64,000 bases of DNA from Canna indica. Taxonomy: Eukaryota; Streptophyta; Magnoliopsida; Zingiberales; Cannaceae. The DNA is taken from positions 37,409,501-37,473,500 of the forward strand of contig CP136898.1 of assembly GCA_034359265.1 (NCBI GenBank), in the 5' to 3' direction. Positions 1 through 9,555 of the stretch are shown here, piece by piece; the stretch's first letter is position 1; the number at the start of each line of letters is the position of its first letter. Both the position numbers and the translations under genes were made by a program. The notes beneath the pieces were generated by a model. It saw only the letters and a program-made list of their open reading frames with translations. It searched no databases and was not told the origin of the DNA.

Positions 1-139
1 CTCGGGTTTCCGTTAGAACGCCGTTGCAGATACAAATATCTGCAACGGCTCGGGTGGCCGTAAGAATGCCGTTGCAAATAGCAACGGCTCGAGCGGCCGT
101 TGCTGATAGCCGTTGCTGAAGACCTAATTTCTAGTAGTC
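1..139. mobile_element. CACTA-type transposon terminus (partial, right end)
   Basis: Copies of the subterminal motif GCCGTTGC / GCAACGGC occur in both orientations, including a perfect 13-bp inverted pair at 20-32 and 37-49 with a 4-base loop. The stretch ends TTTCTAGTAGT at 128-138, close to the reverse complement of the CACTACTAGAAA terminus seen at 15166. The last base is C instead of G, so the outer end has decayed. The rest of the element lies outside the window. The call rests on the terminus and the subterminal repeat style; no transposase is visible. Confidence 0.55.
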
Positions 140-651
140 TAAGCTCGATCGAGGACTGTGGACCGGACTAATTCCTTTAGGCCTGTTTCATAGGCCCATG
201 AAGCATAACCCAGGGTAGCCATCTAGGGACCCGGATCATATTGGGCTGGCCCAAGTCCGGCCCGAGGGCTCTGGTCGGGCATCCCAAAGGCATTTTCGTC
301 TTTGGCCTATACCCGAAGATTTGACATAATCACAGCGCAATTAAGGGGCAAAACTTGTCGATTGATTCATTCAAGGTATATCCCGGCGATGATTAAGAAG
401 AACTTCTTGTCGAATACCTTTCACTGAATACCTACCTTATAAATCAAATTCTGCACTTACAGGTATCTTCTTCGAGTACAATTTTTTACACACACATCTT
501 GAATACATTATTTTACACACTCTTCTTGAATATGTCATCACTTGTGCGTCGGAGTGTCTTTGCAATTAGCTCTGGAACCGCACCCAATCAGGAGCCAGGA
601 AGACTTGCAGCGTCTCCGATCTTAGGCGAGAACATTTGGCGCCCCCTGTGG
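140..651 (+). mobile_element. Gypsy-type LTR remnant with primer-binding-like site
   Basis: A TATA-like CTTATAAATCAA lies near 437. The stretch ends at a TTTGGCGCCCCCTGTGG motif (635-651), the kind of primer-binding junction found in plant Tat/Athila-related Gypsy elements. The left boundary is unclear because it abuts the CACTA terminus. The 76-codon open frame at 499-729 crosses the LTR end and has no protein signature. No gag-pol follows, so this is a fragment. Confidence 0.45.
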
Positions 652-829
652 AGTCGAGTAAACATAGCTCCATTTACTTATATTTTAAGTTTGTTTTCAA
701 TGAGTTTTAGCTTCGGTTTGAAGGTGTAGGTGATACACCTCGTCTACTTTGTAATTGAGTGTTTGGCTTTAGAATAGTAGTTAAGGTATCCTTTAGAGTT
801 GAGAAATAAGTCCCTTTTATATTCTTTAG

Positions 830-1190
830 GAAACATTGTTCAAATTACAAAAGGTTTGGTGGTTGCCTTGATGTAGAGGCATAAGTCAATCGGTGTAAAC
901 TTAGTTTACTAGGGTTAGTTGTGTAGTCCTTAATTAGAAGAAGAGGTGTTGAAGGAACTCTCGGTGTGTGAGAGTAACCCTCGGGTGTGAGGGTCGGTCC
1001 CTTAACTTGTAAATCCTCTTGTAGCTAGGATACACTTTATTCTAGTAAAGTGATATAAGTTTGATATCCTAAGCGGGGGTGCTTGGGTTTTGGAGTAGGG
1101 AAGGATATCTGAACCACGTACTATAAATTTATCATGTTTGCATTGCTTATATATATTGTGTTATTTCCTCGCTTCCGCATTCATCTAGTT
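830..1190 (+). repeat. SIRE/Maximus-like LTR fragment
   Basis: This stretch shares order and wording with the solo LTR at about 25860-26200: a segment reading CGGTGTAAACTTAGTTTACTAGG, then alternating GTGTGAGAG/CTCTCGG motifs, then a TTTGCATTGCYTAT segment. It is a truncated and diverged copy with no TSD visible. Confidence 0.5.
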
Positions 1191-1229
1191 GCCTCCTCTC
1201 CCTCTAGTGTAGGCCATTCGACTTACACC

Positions 1230-2290
1230 CCTTGCGCGGCATGTGATTGCTCTGCTCAACCCCTTGCTCCTCTCCCTCCCACAAGGTTTGCTTCCCCCGC
1301 TATTCTTCCCACTTCGTTTCTCTTTCTGGCAATTGTTATTTCCGCTCAGATTTGATGGCGATCTGATGCCTCTCCCCTCATGTCTCTTGAATGAACACTT
1401 ATTTGTTTCGAGAGGAAGATCTTGGAAATTGTGGGGGTTTCATTTCATTTTGAGTTATCTTTACTGATGTTATGAAAATTGTAACTCTGAATCTATTGTC
1501 TTCCTTTGTGCAGAGCTTATTAATATCTCTTTCACAGGTTAGCGACTTTTTTCATCCCTTATCTTCAGTGGTTTCTTGAATTGTGCATTTAATATTCTAT
1601 TTTGTGTTATATTAATCGGAATTTTGCAGTCCGACATAAGTGACTGTTCTATAATAAGTATGGCTGCATGCTTAAAAACTTCTATACAGGTCGAGATTCA
1701 TTAATTTGATAGATGATTGAACTTAATATTCGGTTGTATGCTTTGCAATTCATGACATTGGGACAAATGCTAAGAAATGTTGTTCAGTATATTATCAAAT
1801 GAATCTCTTCCCTCTCTCTCCCTCAAAAATCCCTCAATAAAAAATTACAAGTGGTAAACAACTTTGGTTAATATATTCCGTGCAATCTACTAATAATTCC
1901 AGTTTTCTTTCACTTTTTATGATCTTTTCTTTTAGGGATCTTAACAGATCCTTCACTAAAATCTTTTCTGCATTGGCTTCCTTATACTTATATTTGACTT
2001 GAACTTTCTTTGTTATGCTTTTATAGTGCCTTGGCCAAACATCCTAAGCTCAAAGATGCACAAGAAAATAATAAATCTGATGGAACTTTTTTTTTCAAGA
2101 TTTTGCCCTCTCCTTGACTTCTTATTTATTTGTGAAGTTCAGCCTTGATCAGAAAAGCTAGCTATCTTGTATTGTGATGATATAGTTTCATATGAACTAT
2201 AATTTCTTTTAATAGTTTCATATGAACTATAATTTATTTTAAAAGTTATCTTGTCTGTAGAGTGAAATGATGTACTATTTCATTGTCAAT
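1230..2290. other. No gene recognised
   Basis: AT-rich non-coding sequence with one pyrimidine-rich patch (1240-1400). The open frames at 1134-1467 overlap each other and lack domain signatures. At 2187-2247 a stretch of about 30 bases containing the near-palindrome AGTTTCATATGAACT is tandemly duplicated. The region may be intron or upstream DNA belonging to the enolase fragment that follows, but no upstream enolase exon was found. Confidence 0.5.
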
Positions 2291-2296
2291 TACATG

Positions 2297-2516
2297 AGAA
2301 CAGGAAGGTCTTGAATTTTTGAAGACAGCTATTGCTAAAGCTGGACATACAGGCAAAGTATGTGTTATCATTTATGTATCTATTTCTTAAATCTTTTGTA
2401 ATTCTAGCTAGCTTCTGAATGTACTTGGGTGTTGATGTAGGTTGTAATAGGCATGAATGTTAATGCTTCAAAAGTCTGTAATGACAAGAATAGGATCTCA
2501 ATTTCAAGGAGGAGGT
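2297..2516 (+). pseudogene. Enolase gene fragment, two exons, frameshifted
   Basis: The first block (2297-2357) reads as the enolase segment GLEFLKTAIAKAGHTGK, followed by a GT donor at 2358. After an AG acceptor at 2440 the second block (2441-2516) continues VVIGMNVNASKV, matching the conserved enolase stretch around VVIGMDVAAS. Enolase converts 2-phosphoglycerate to phosphoenolpyruvate in glycolysis. A base is missing near 2305 and the reading frame shifts again after NDKN, just before the recognisable LNFKEE segment. Earlier and later exons are absent. The intron is retained, so the fragment came from genomic DNA, not from a processed mRNA. Family identity is good; the fragment cannot make enzyme. 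Confidence 0.7.
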
Positions 2517-2986
2517 GAGGTTATCCTTGTTGGTTCAAAAATTGATTCGACGTACTAGATCCAACTGTTCAAAATTTGCAGATAAGAGATTCCAATTGTG
2601 CAATGCTAATGGATATATGTTAACTAGATCCAGAACTGTGATTTCATGGCAGAGAGATGGCTTCTTAATTAAGATGTCTTTGGCTATAGTTGCTACTGGC
2701 ATCAAGAAATATATTCTGGTCACACTTTAATCAATTCTTATACAGTTCAAGAAGCAAATGTAATAACAGATTACCAGGACTCAAAAGCTGCTGGAAGAAA
2801 GCTTCTTAGTAAGTTGTGTTCAACTAATTATTTGATTTGTTAACTTAGAAAAATCCATACAAGCATAACATGGGAGGTTTTTTTTCCAAAGCTCAGTAAA
2901 GTAAAACAAGGTCAAAACAGAGAATGAGTCCAAATGAAGCTTTGAATGAGGTGGAAAAGCAAAGATGGGATACATGTAGTTCAGTA
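2517..2986. other. No gene recognised downstream of the enolase fragment
   Basis: A 71-codon open frame (2515-2730) and its antisense shadow are present, but I recognise no domain. The segment ends at the target-site duplication of the LINE. Confidence 0.4.
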
Positions 2987-3179
2987 CGAAGATATAATTT
3001 TTTTAAAAAAAAAAAATACTTGTATTTATCAAAAATCTTGAAAGTTACAAGTCAAGGGGGGAGAGGAGAGTTTTAACATTAAACAGGAAAAGACAAGTGT
3101 AAAGAATGGTTAGCTAAGACAAAGTTTAGCTAGGATAGCTCCTTCTATAGCCAGCTCAATGGAAGATTTCTTAACCCCG

Positions 3180-6100
3180 TCGAAGCAACGGAGGTTGGCA
3201 TTCATACCAAACTTTTCAATGCCAAATCATAGTGAGGTGATATTTTTGCTGAGTATGCACTCTAGACCCTCCATTCGCCGTGTGTATCCAAGGGCAGAAT
3301 CTTAGGTTGAAATGAGGAAAGTTACACTGACTCAGAAATTGATTCCAACAATCAATTGTGAATTGGCAGTCAAAGAGGATGTGGTTGAGTGTTATTCGTC
3401 CAGTTCACAAAGATAGCAACCAGGGGCCATTTGTAGCCCATGAGCAATCAGACGGTCCTTAGTTGGTAGTCTCCGTGAAATCGCAAGCCAATTCATAACC
3501 GAAAAAGCCTCGAGGCAGGCACGATGCCAGATGAACTCAGCCACAGGATCATAAATGTCATGGAGATTCAAGATTTTATAGGTGGAATTAGTGGAAAAGA
3601 CACCATCTTGCGTCCATTTATATAGAAACTTATCCTCCCCATCGAGAAGTAGAAAAGGGTTGATCTCATTGACCAATCTGGTAAACGAAGTCAAAGGGAC
3701 GAGATTTGTGAAGTTGATGGTCCAACCAGCAACCTCGCCATGGTAATTGAGTTCCTTAGAATCTCGTAGAGAGATGTTGGAGTGAATGGCCATATCAAAG
3801 AGCTCGGGGTATGAGTCACACGGTTTTTGCCCATAGAGCCAAGGGTCGTGCCAAAAACTAGTATTTGCCCCATTCCCAACAACTAAGTAGAAGGAGGCCT
3901 TGATGAAGTCCTTGTCTTTGAGGATATCTTTCCAAATAGGAGACAAAGAAGAGCCCACCGACCCCAAAATAGAGGACCATGAACTATGTGTAGCCATCAA
4001 AATGCTCTGTCATGCCATCACTTTGTTACGAATAACTTTCCAACACCATTTGATCAAACGAGTAGTGTTGTGCTCCTGCAGGTTGAGGAGGCCCAAGCCC
4101 TCTTCAGATTTGGCTGAGGTAATCTTACCCTAGTTGACGTGACATTTCCCCTGAAGATTGCCGCTCTTGACACCAGTCCAAAGAAACGTCTTCCTTTTTT
4201 GTCTATCAACTTTATGACCCAAGCTGGGGCTTTAAAGAGTGAGGAAATATACGTTGCTTGGCTAGTAAGAACACTGTTAATAAGAATAATTCTTGCAGCT
4301 CTCAAAAGCTGAGAGCCATGCCACGAGGCAAGGACCTTATCAAATTTGGAGATGATGGTAACTCAATCTTCTTTGAGTAGACGCCCCGGGCACAATGGAA
4401 GGCCACGATAATTGATTGGGAAGGTACCAGGAGAGCAGTTCAGAATGGCCGCAGCAGCATTGTTTTCCCCAATAGAGCCATTTGTGTGAATGGCAGTAGT
4501 CTTGTACCAGTTGAGCTTCAATCCAGAGCATACTTCAAAGCATTTTAATAAGAACTTCAGATGACAGAGGTGGTGATCAGAGACACTACTGAAATGATAA
4601 GGTCGTCAGCGAAGGATACATGAGTGAGGTATTCATGAAAAATACCAAATAAAGCACCTTTGGTGAGAAGTTTAGACAAAGAGTCGGTAACCAAGTTGAA
4701 CAACAAAGGGGAGAGAGGACTACCTTGTCTGAGCTTCCTTTTGTATGAGAAAGATCGCCCCTTAGTACTATTAATAAGAATCGAAGAAATTGCACTATTC
4801 AGTAGAGAGGGGATCCAAACAATCCACCTAGGGGGAACCCCCTCGCCTTCAGAAGCTCAGATATGAAATCCCAATTAATAGTATCAAAGGCTTTTTGAAA
4901 ATCCACTTTGATGATGAAAGTGTCTTTTTTTAATTGGTTGAAGTCCATAGAGTTTCAAAAACCGTCATATAGCAATCGATACTTCCTCTACCTATAATGA
5001 AAGCTCCTTGAGTGAGATCCACAAGGCTTGGAAGGTGTGCAGCCAGTCGGTTGGCAAGTAACTTGGAGAAGAATTTGACAAGGCTATTCTCCAAACTGAT
5101 CGGTCTGAACTCGCTGGTGAGTGAGGCACCCTATGTTTTAGGGATCAGGGTGATTAGCGCATTATTGAGACGAGAGAGCTTGGAAGGGGAATTCTGCATC
5201 TCATTGAGTATACAGAGAAGTCCATCCTTCTGAATGCCCCAATTTTTCTTGAAGAACTCCATCGGTATTCCATCAAGCCCAAGAGATTTATGGTTCTTCA
5301 ATCCTTTAATAACACTGAAGATCTTTTCTGCGGAGAAAAGGTCGTCGAGATGTTGAAGAAGCAACTGGTCAGGGGAATAAATCTCGTCCCATTTAATAGC
5401 CAGGAGGGGCTTGGTAGCTTGTCCAAGAAGGAGAGAATATAACCTTCTGAATTCCTCAAATATCTAGGAGGAACCTATGATAGGCCCTTGGGGCCCCATT
5501 TGGTCACCCAGTTCCTGTTCCTTCTGATGTTCCTTCTGATGGTGGCACATTGATGGAAGTATCTTGTATTACGGTCTCCCTCATTGATCCATCTTTTTTT
5601 TTGCCCTTTGCCTTCAATAGGTGTCCTCCTGATGGTAGAGCTTGTTCATATCAACTTTGCAATTACGAAAGATGAGAAGTTCAGAAGTAGATAGACCTCC
5701 GGAGTCCGTGCTGGTGGCGAAATTATGAACCTTATCTTCCATGGTTGTCCTTTTACCGTTCCAAGATTTCCTCCTCAGAGAGCTCCAAGCTTTGAACACC
5801 GGCCGCAAATTCTTCAAAGCAGTCATCCAACTGCGCGAATAAGGTCCTTTGGCTCGGTAGTGGGACTGAGGGCGGCGAGTAGGAGACCCGACTTAATGAT
5901 ATTTGAGAACTCTGGAATAACGAGCCAACAACTCTCAATAGAAAGGGCGGGGCTGCACCAAGAGGCATAGGGGGGATGTGTAGCAGGAGGGAAGCATGAT
6001 CTGATAATTTTCGTGATCCCCTGGAGCATTTAATGTTTGGTAGACGATCCCAAAGCTTTGAGTTAATCAGGACTCTCTCAAGCTTGGCAAAGACAGGTGA

Positions 6101-6720
6101 AGACTGATTACTGGTCCAAGAATAGAAAATTTCCGAGGACAGGAGATCAAGCAAGACACAGTCAGCAATAAACTTTGAGAAACTTTTTGAGTCATTATTG
6201 TTACCTCTGCAATTTAGTCTTTCTTCATTGTTGGTGGTCATGTTGCAACCCCCCCCCCCCCCCCCCCCCCACCAAAATAGCAGGTTCAGTGTTGTCAGAA
6301 GAAACAGAGTAGAGTTCTTGAATGAAGTTTCTTCTACCGGCATGGTGCGGTGGTAGACTCTCGTAATCCAAAAAGATTCGTTGGAATCAATATGCATCAT
6401 GTGTAGTTGAATTGAAAAGCAGCCAATATTCATATTCAGGCATCGCCAGATGATAGGATTCCGGATTGCTAAAATGCCTCCTGCAGGATTAGTAGCATCA
6501 AGAGCATGGAAATTTACATTAGAGCCAGATTTGAACCCAGAAAATTGTTTAACAGTACGAAAGGAAACATGGGACAATTTTGTTTCGAAGAGAAAAAGCA
6601 GACTACATTTTGCATCCCTTACAGCTTGCTTCACCATATGCCTCTTCGAGAGGCGGTTAGTACCCCGAACATTCCAAAAAAATATTAAAGTTCCTGAAGT
6701 TAGAAGGTTGATTCATGGAC
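3180..6720 (-). pseudogene. LINE ORF2 (endonuclease-reverse transcriptase), broken
   Basis: The minus-strand start reads as FWNVRGTNRLSKRHMVKQ near 6690-6630, the usual opening of the APE endonuclease domain. It continues with FLFETKL (metal-binding Glu) and KLSDHASLLLHI (His of the active site region) to about 5980. The reverse transcriptase is recognisable at 5364-5131 (LGLDGIPMEFFKKNWG) and in pieces to about 4060. The C-terminal zf-RVT domain lies at 4000-3392, with WHRACLEAFSVMNWLAISRR and the Cys pair in GCYLCELDE. The frame changes many times and a 22-base poly-C run (6249-6270) interrupts the endonuclease. ORF2 normally nicks the target and primes reverse transcription there; this copy cannot. 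Confidence 0.8.
6249..6270. repeat. Homopolymer run of 22 C
   Basis: It lies inside the endonuclease part of the LINE ORF2, where it reads as poly-Gly on the minus strand. The exact length may be an assembly artefact. Confidence 0.9.
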
Positions 6721-6984
6721 ATAGAAATCAACAACGAAGCAGCATATCAAAATGGTTGAAGGGGAACAACCAGACACTAAGCTTATGAGACCTCTAGGGC
6801 TTTTGCAATGTCAGCCCGATTGTTTAGTTAAAAAATGGAGGACTGGACTAGATTTCGACTCTTGTCGCCCGTTTATTTTGTAAAATGGGGAGGGACAAGA
6901 TTTTGAATCCTATTCGGGACAGGATTTTGGATTCTTTTGGTGTACCGAAAAAATTCTCAGTATACTAAAATAGGGTAAAGAATT

Positions 6985-8221
6985 TTGAGGCAAAATACCT
7001 CATTGCCCCTCGACTATACACGGGTCTCTCATGCTCTCACTTCGCGATCTCGAAGACTCGGTAACCCTATCAAACGGCGACCGCCACACTCCGCCGGATC
7101 ACCCTCCCCCTCGCTCGATCCTGTTCCGCCCTCTTCCTCCAGCCCTTCTCGTGCCCCTGCTCCTCGGTGGCCTCCCACGCCGTCGCCGCCCCCTCCACCG
7201 GCTCCAAGAAGGTCGCCCCCTCCATTTCTGATTGGAAATAGGCTGTTGTTGCAGGAAACTCGGGATGCGAAGTTGGAGAGGGTCTTGAGGGCAGCGGCCA
7301 CTGAGGATAACACAGTGATACTGACCTCCTTGAACGCTTTCTGGTCCACTCCCGGACCTGTTCTAGACTTCTTCCTCGAGAGCTTTCGCATTGGAAATGG
7401 AACGATCGAGCTGTTGAACCACCTGGTCATTGTCGCGGTGGACGACACAGCGTACGAGCGGTGCCACACCGTGCACCCCCATTGCATCGACTTCAAGACC
7501 AAGGGGATGGACTTTTCCGGCAAGAAGGTCTTCAACTCTCCCGAGTACTTGGAGATGATGTGGGCGAGACTGGATTTCCTACGCATAGTGCTCGAGAAAG
7601 GCTTCAATTTCATCTTCTCGGTGAGTTCCCTCTCTTCTCCTGCATCCAACAGCTCATTCAATTCATGGATTTCTCCACCAGGCAATTTTGTGGAACAAAA
7701 AAAATGCTCTTTTTCCCATCCAAGAACATCATTCCTGCATTCTTTCCCTCCCTCTCAAGGCAATCACTATATACGCCCCACAAATGGGTTATTAGATTCA
7801 ATCCAGCCATTAACTATCACTTTTTTGGTCCAAATTAGCTGCTACCTGATGTCAAAATATAGACTGCATACCATTAATTGGCTCAACATTTGATTCAATC
7901 CTGGTCTTTTTTTTATTATTGTCTCTCTACATTTGCTTATGTTCTTTACATATATGGAGAACTCTGTTGCTGATGATTGTAATCAATCATGAACTCGTCC
8001 TGATTTTGATGTTGAAACTGCATCTTCTATTATGAGTGCAGGATGTAGACATCATGTGGTTCAGAAATCCATTGCCGTACTTCTACCCCGATGGAGATTT
8101 CCAAATATCCTGTGACAATTTCCTAATTGCCCTACTTCACGAGCAAAATGTGCTCAATATCACCAAGTATGAGCAGCATGTTAAAGACATTGGTGTGAAG
8201 ATTAAGTTCAGTTGGCAATGA
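6985..8221 (+). pseudogene. Nucleotide-diphospho-sugar transferase (DUF271/GT77-like), internally deleted
   Basis: Exon 1 (6985-7620) has a Pro/Ser-rich N terminus and then the family core: LLQETRDAKLERVLRAAA, TLNAFW-like SLNAFWSTPGP and YLEMMWARLDFL. A GT donor follows at 7621. Exon 2 starts at 8042 after an AG and joins in frame to give FIFSDVDIMWFRNPLPYF, containing the DxD motif (DVD) that binds the nucleotide-sugar metal. It then reads QISCDNF and jumps to LHEQNVLN and GVKIKF before a stop at 8221. Family members have about 40 more residues between those blocks (the NGGF region) and a Cys-rich C terminus, which are missing. These Golgi enzymes add sugars to cell-wall polymers. The deletion and early stop make this copy probably non-functional. 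The first 80 residues are uncertain. Confidence 0.75.
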
Positions 8222-8403
8222 GTTCATCATTTTGAAAATGATAGGGGTGTTAAAGCAACCTAACAATTATGAACGAATTCAAAAGCAGTACCCAATATCA
8301 TAATCTTGCTCGATTAGATTCTCCAATTGTTCAGCCTGTTCAAGAAAAATGAAAAAAGAAAGGCAACATTAAGTGCATATCCATAAATTGAGTCCTAATT
8401 ATT

Positions 8404-8971
8404 TCAATAACAAGAGTGCATCCCATTTCTTACAGCAAACCCATCAATATTATCATCATCATCATCATCATCATCTTCATCATCAACTTCAGGCAATTGA
8501 GGTGGACTGAAGAAGTTGAAAAAGCTTTCACAGTTTTCAGTTTTAATTATAAGCTGTCTTCTTTGATCTTTTTTTGGTTTCTTTTTAATAACCTTCTGTG
8601 TCAAACACTTCCCAGGATACCATTCAATTTGAGTCCTAAAGAAAACTCATTAGACATTGCTGAGCAGGAAGCAAAATAGATGGAAATAATTAGCAAGCAA
8701 TTCTTAGACAAGAACGTAAAATGTTTTACCCTACTGCTTTCTCCAGAACTGGATCATCATCACTGTTGCTCATGTGATATGTTTTTGTCAGGACTGAATT
8801 CTTAAAGTAAGGATTGGGATCAAAGAAGAATTCAAGCTTAAACCCCTTGGAAGGATTACCAATTCTACAACACCTTATGTCCTTGAGAAACTTCAGAGCT
8901 CCTTCATCATGCTCTTGGATCAGGAAGTGTGATTTTGTAGTAATCGACTCCATTAAGCCTACTTGTTTCAT
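8404..8971 (-). pseudogene. Nucleosome assembly protein 1 (NAP1-like) gene fragment
   Basis: The minus-strand exon ending at 8730 reads [36 protein letters not shown] and [21 protein letters not shown] 94-base intron (8729-8636, GT...AG) follows. The next exon (8635 downwards) continues in frame as [36 protein letters not shown] and an Asp-rich run. These are hallmark NAP1 segments; the protein is a histone H2A-H2B chaperone. The N-terminal half and the last exons are missing, and it stops at 8404 after a non-homologous tail. The intron is retained and the splice phase is intact, so the copy was taken at DNA level. It runs opposite to the neighbouring glycosyltransferase fragment. Confidence 0.8.
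8449..8482. repeat. ATC trinucleotide microsatellite
   Basis: A run of ATC units that encodes the Asp-rich acidic tract of the NAP1 fragment on the minus strand. Confidence 0.9.
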
Positions 8972-9555
8972 TTCATTTGCAGGTGCAACAATGTGCTGTA
9001 TCTGCGAGGTGTACCTGAAGACGAAGAAATTGAAGATGCTGATTAATGAGAATTAGCATAAATGTTGTGTTTCACTTTTGACTAAGAATGTAAAATTTGT
9101 ATTTTCTAATCTAGATTTGTAGTACGATAACAACATTATGAACTTCAATCAAAAGATATCATTGTTGACTACTTAATTGGTTGTGTTATATTGATTTTGT
9201 AGCTGTCAACTTACTTTGTTTGGTGCCTTGTTTGGTGTCTTGTTTGGTGCCTTATATGGAATTACTATCTCAACTTTTTTTTTACATGTATTAAGAAATT
9301 TTAAGACTACTTTATGTATGAAGAATTATATATATATAATTGAATTTGAGCATTAAAAATATGCAAGGGTATTTTGATCATTTTGTCTTGTACGGGACTA
9401 CGTTATGGGGAAACAAACACAGAACGAGACTAGATATGGTGTCCTATTCTTGACGAAACAAATATGGTATAACTACTGTCCCAAGACACTTGGTGTTCTG
9501 TTCTTGTCCCTGTCTGGTGTCCTGTAACGAGTAGTTTGCGAACCAAACGGGCCCA

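Larger units (their letters stand above)
6812..9555. mobile_element. Probable non-autonomous TIR element carrying gene fragments
   Basis: This segment interrupts the LINE at the end of ORF1, just before ORF2. The two ends show similar words in inverted orientation: ATTGTTTAGTT at the left, and the reverse complement of AACCAAACGGG at the right. Both subterminal regions repeat GGGACAAGA/GGACAGG-type words and a CAAAATACC motif (about 6990, and near 9365 on the other strand). Poor repeats next to both ends (GGGC-like) could be a decayed TSD, but I cannot fix its length. No transposase is seen. The cargo is a DUF271 glycosyltransferase copy and a NAP1 fragment in opposite orientations. hAT-like is a guess. 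Confidence 0.45.

Noticed and set aside
7029..7685. 218-codon minus-strand frame
   Set aside because: It is antisense to the DUF271 exon 1, which carries clear family motifs.
8814..9056. 80-codon plus-strand frame as a third exon of the glycosyltransferase
   Set aside because: It is the antisense of the NAP1 exon, and its Cys residues do not follow the DUF271 C-terminal pattern.
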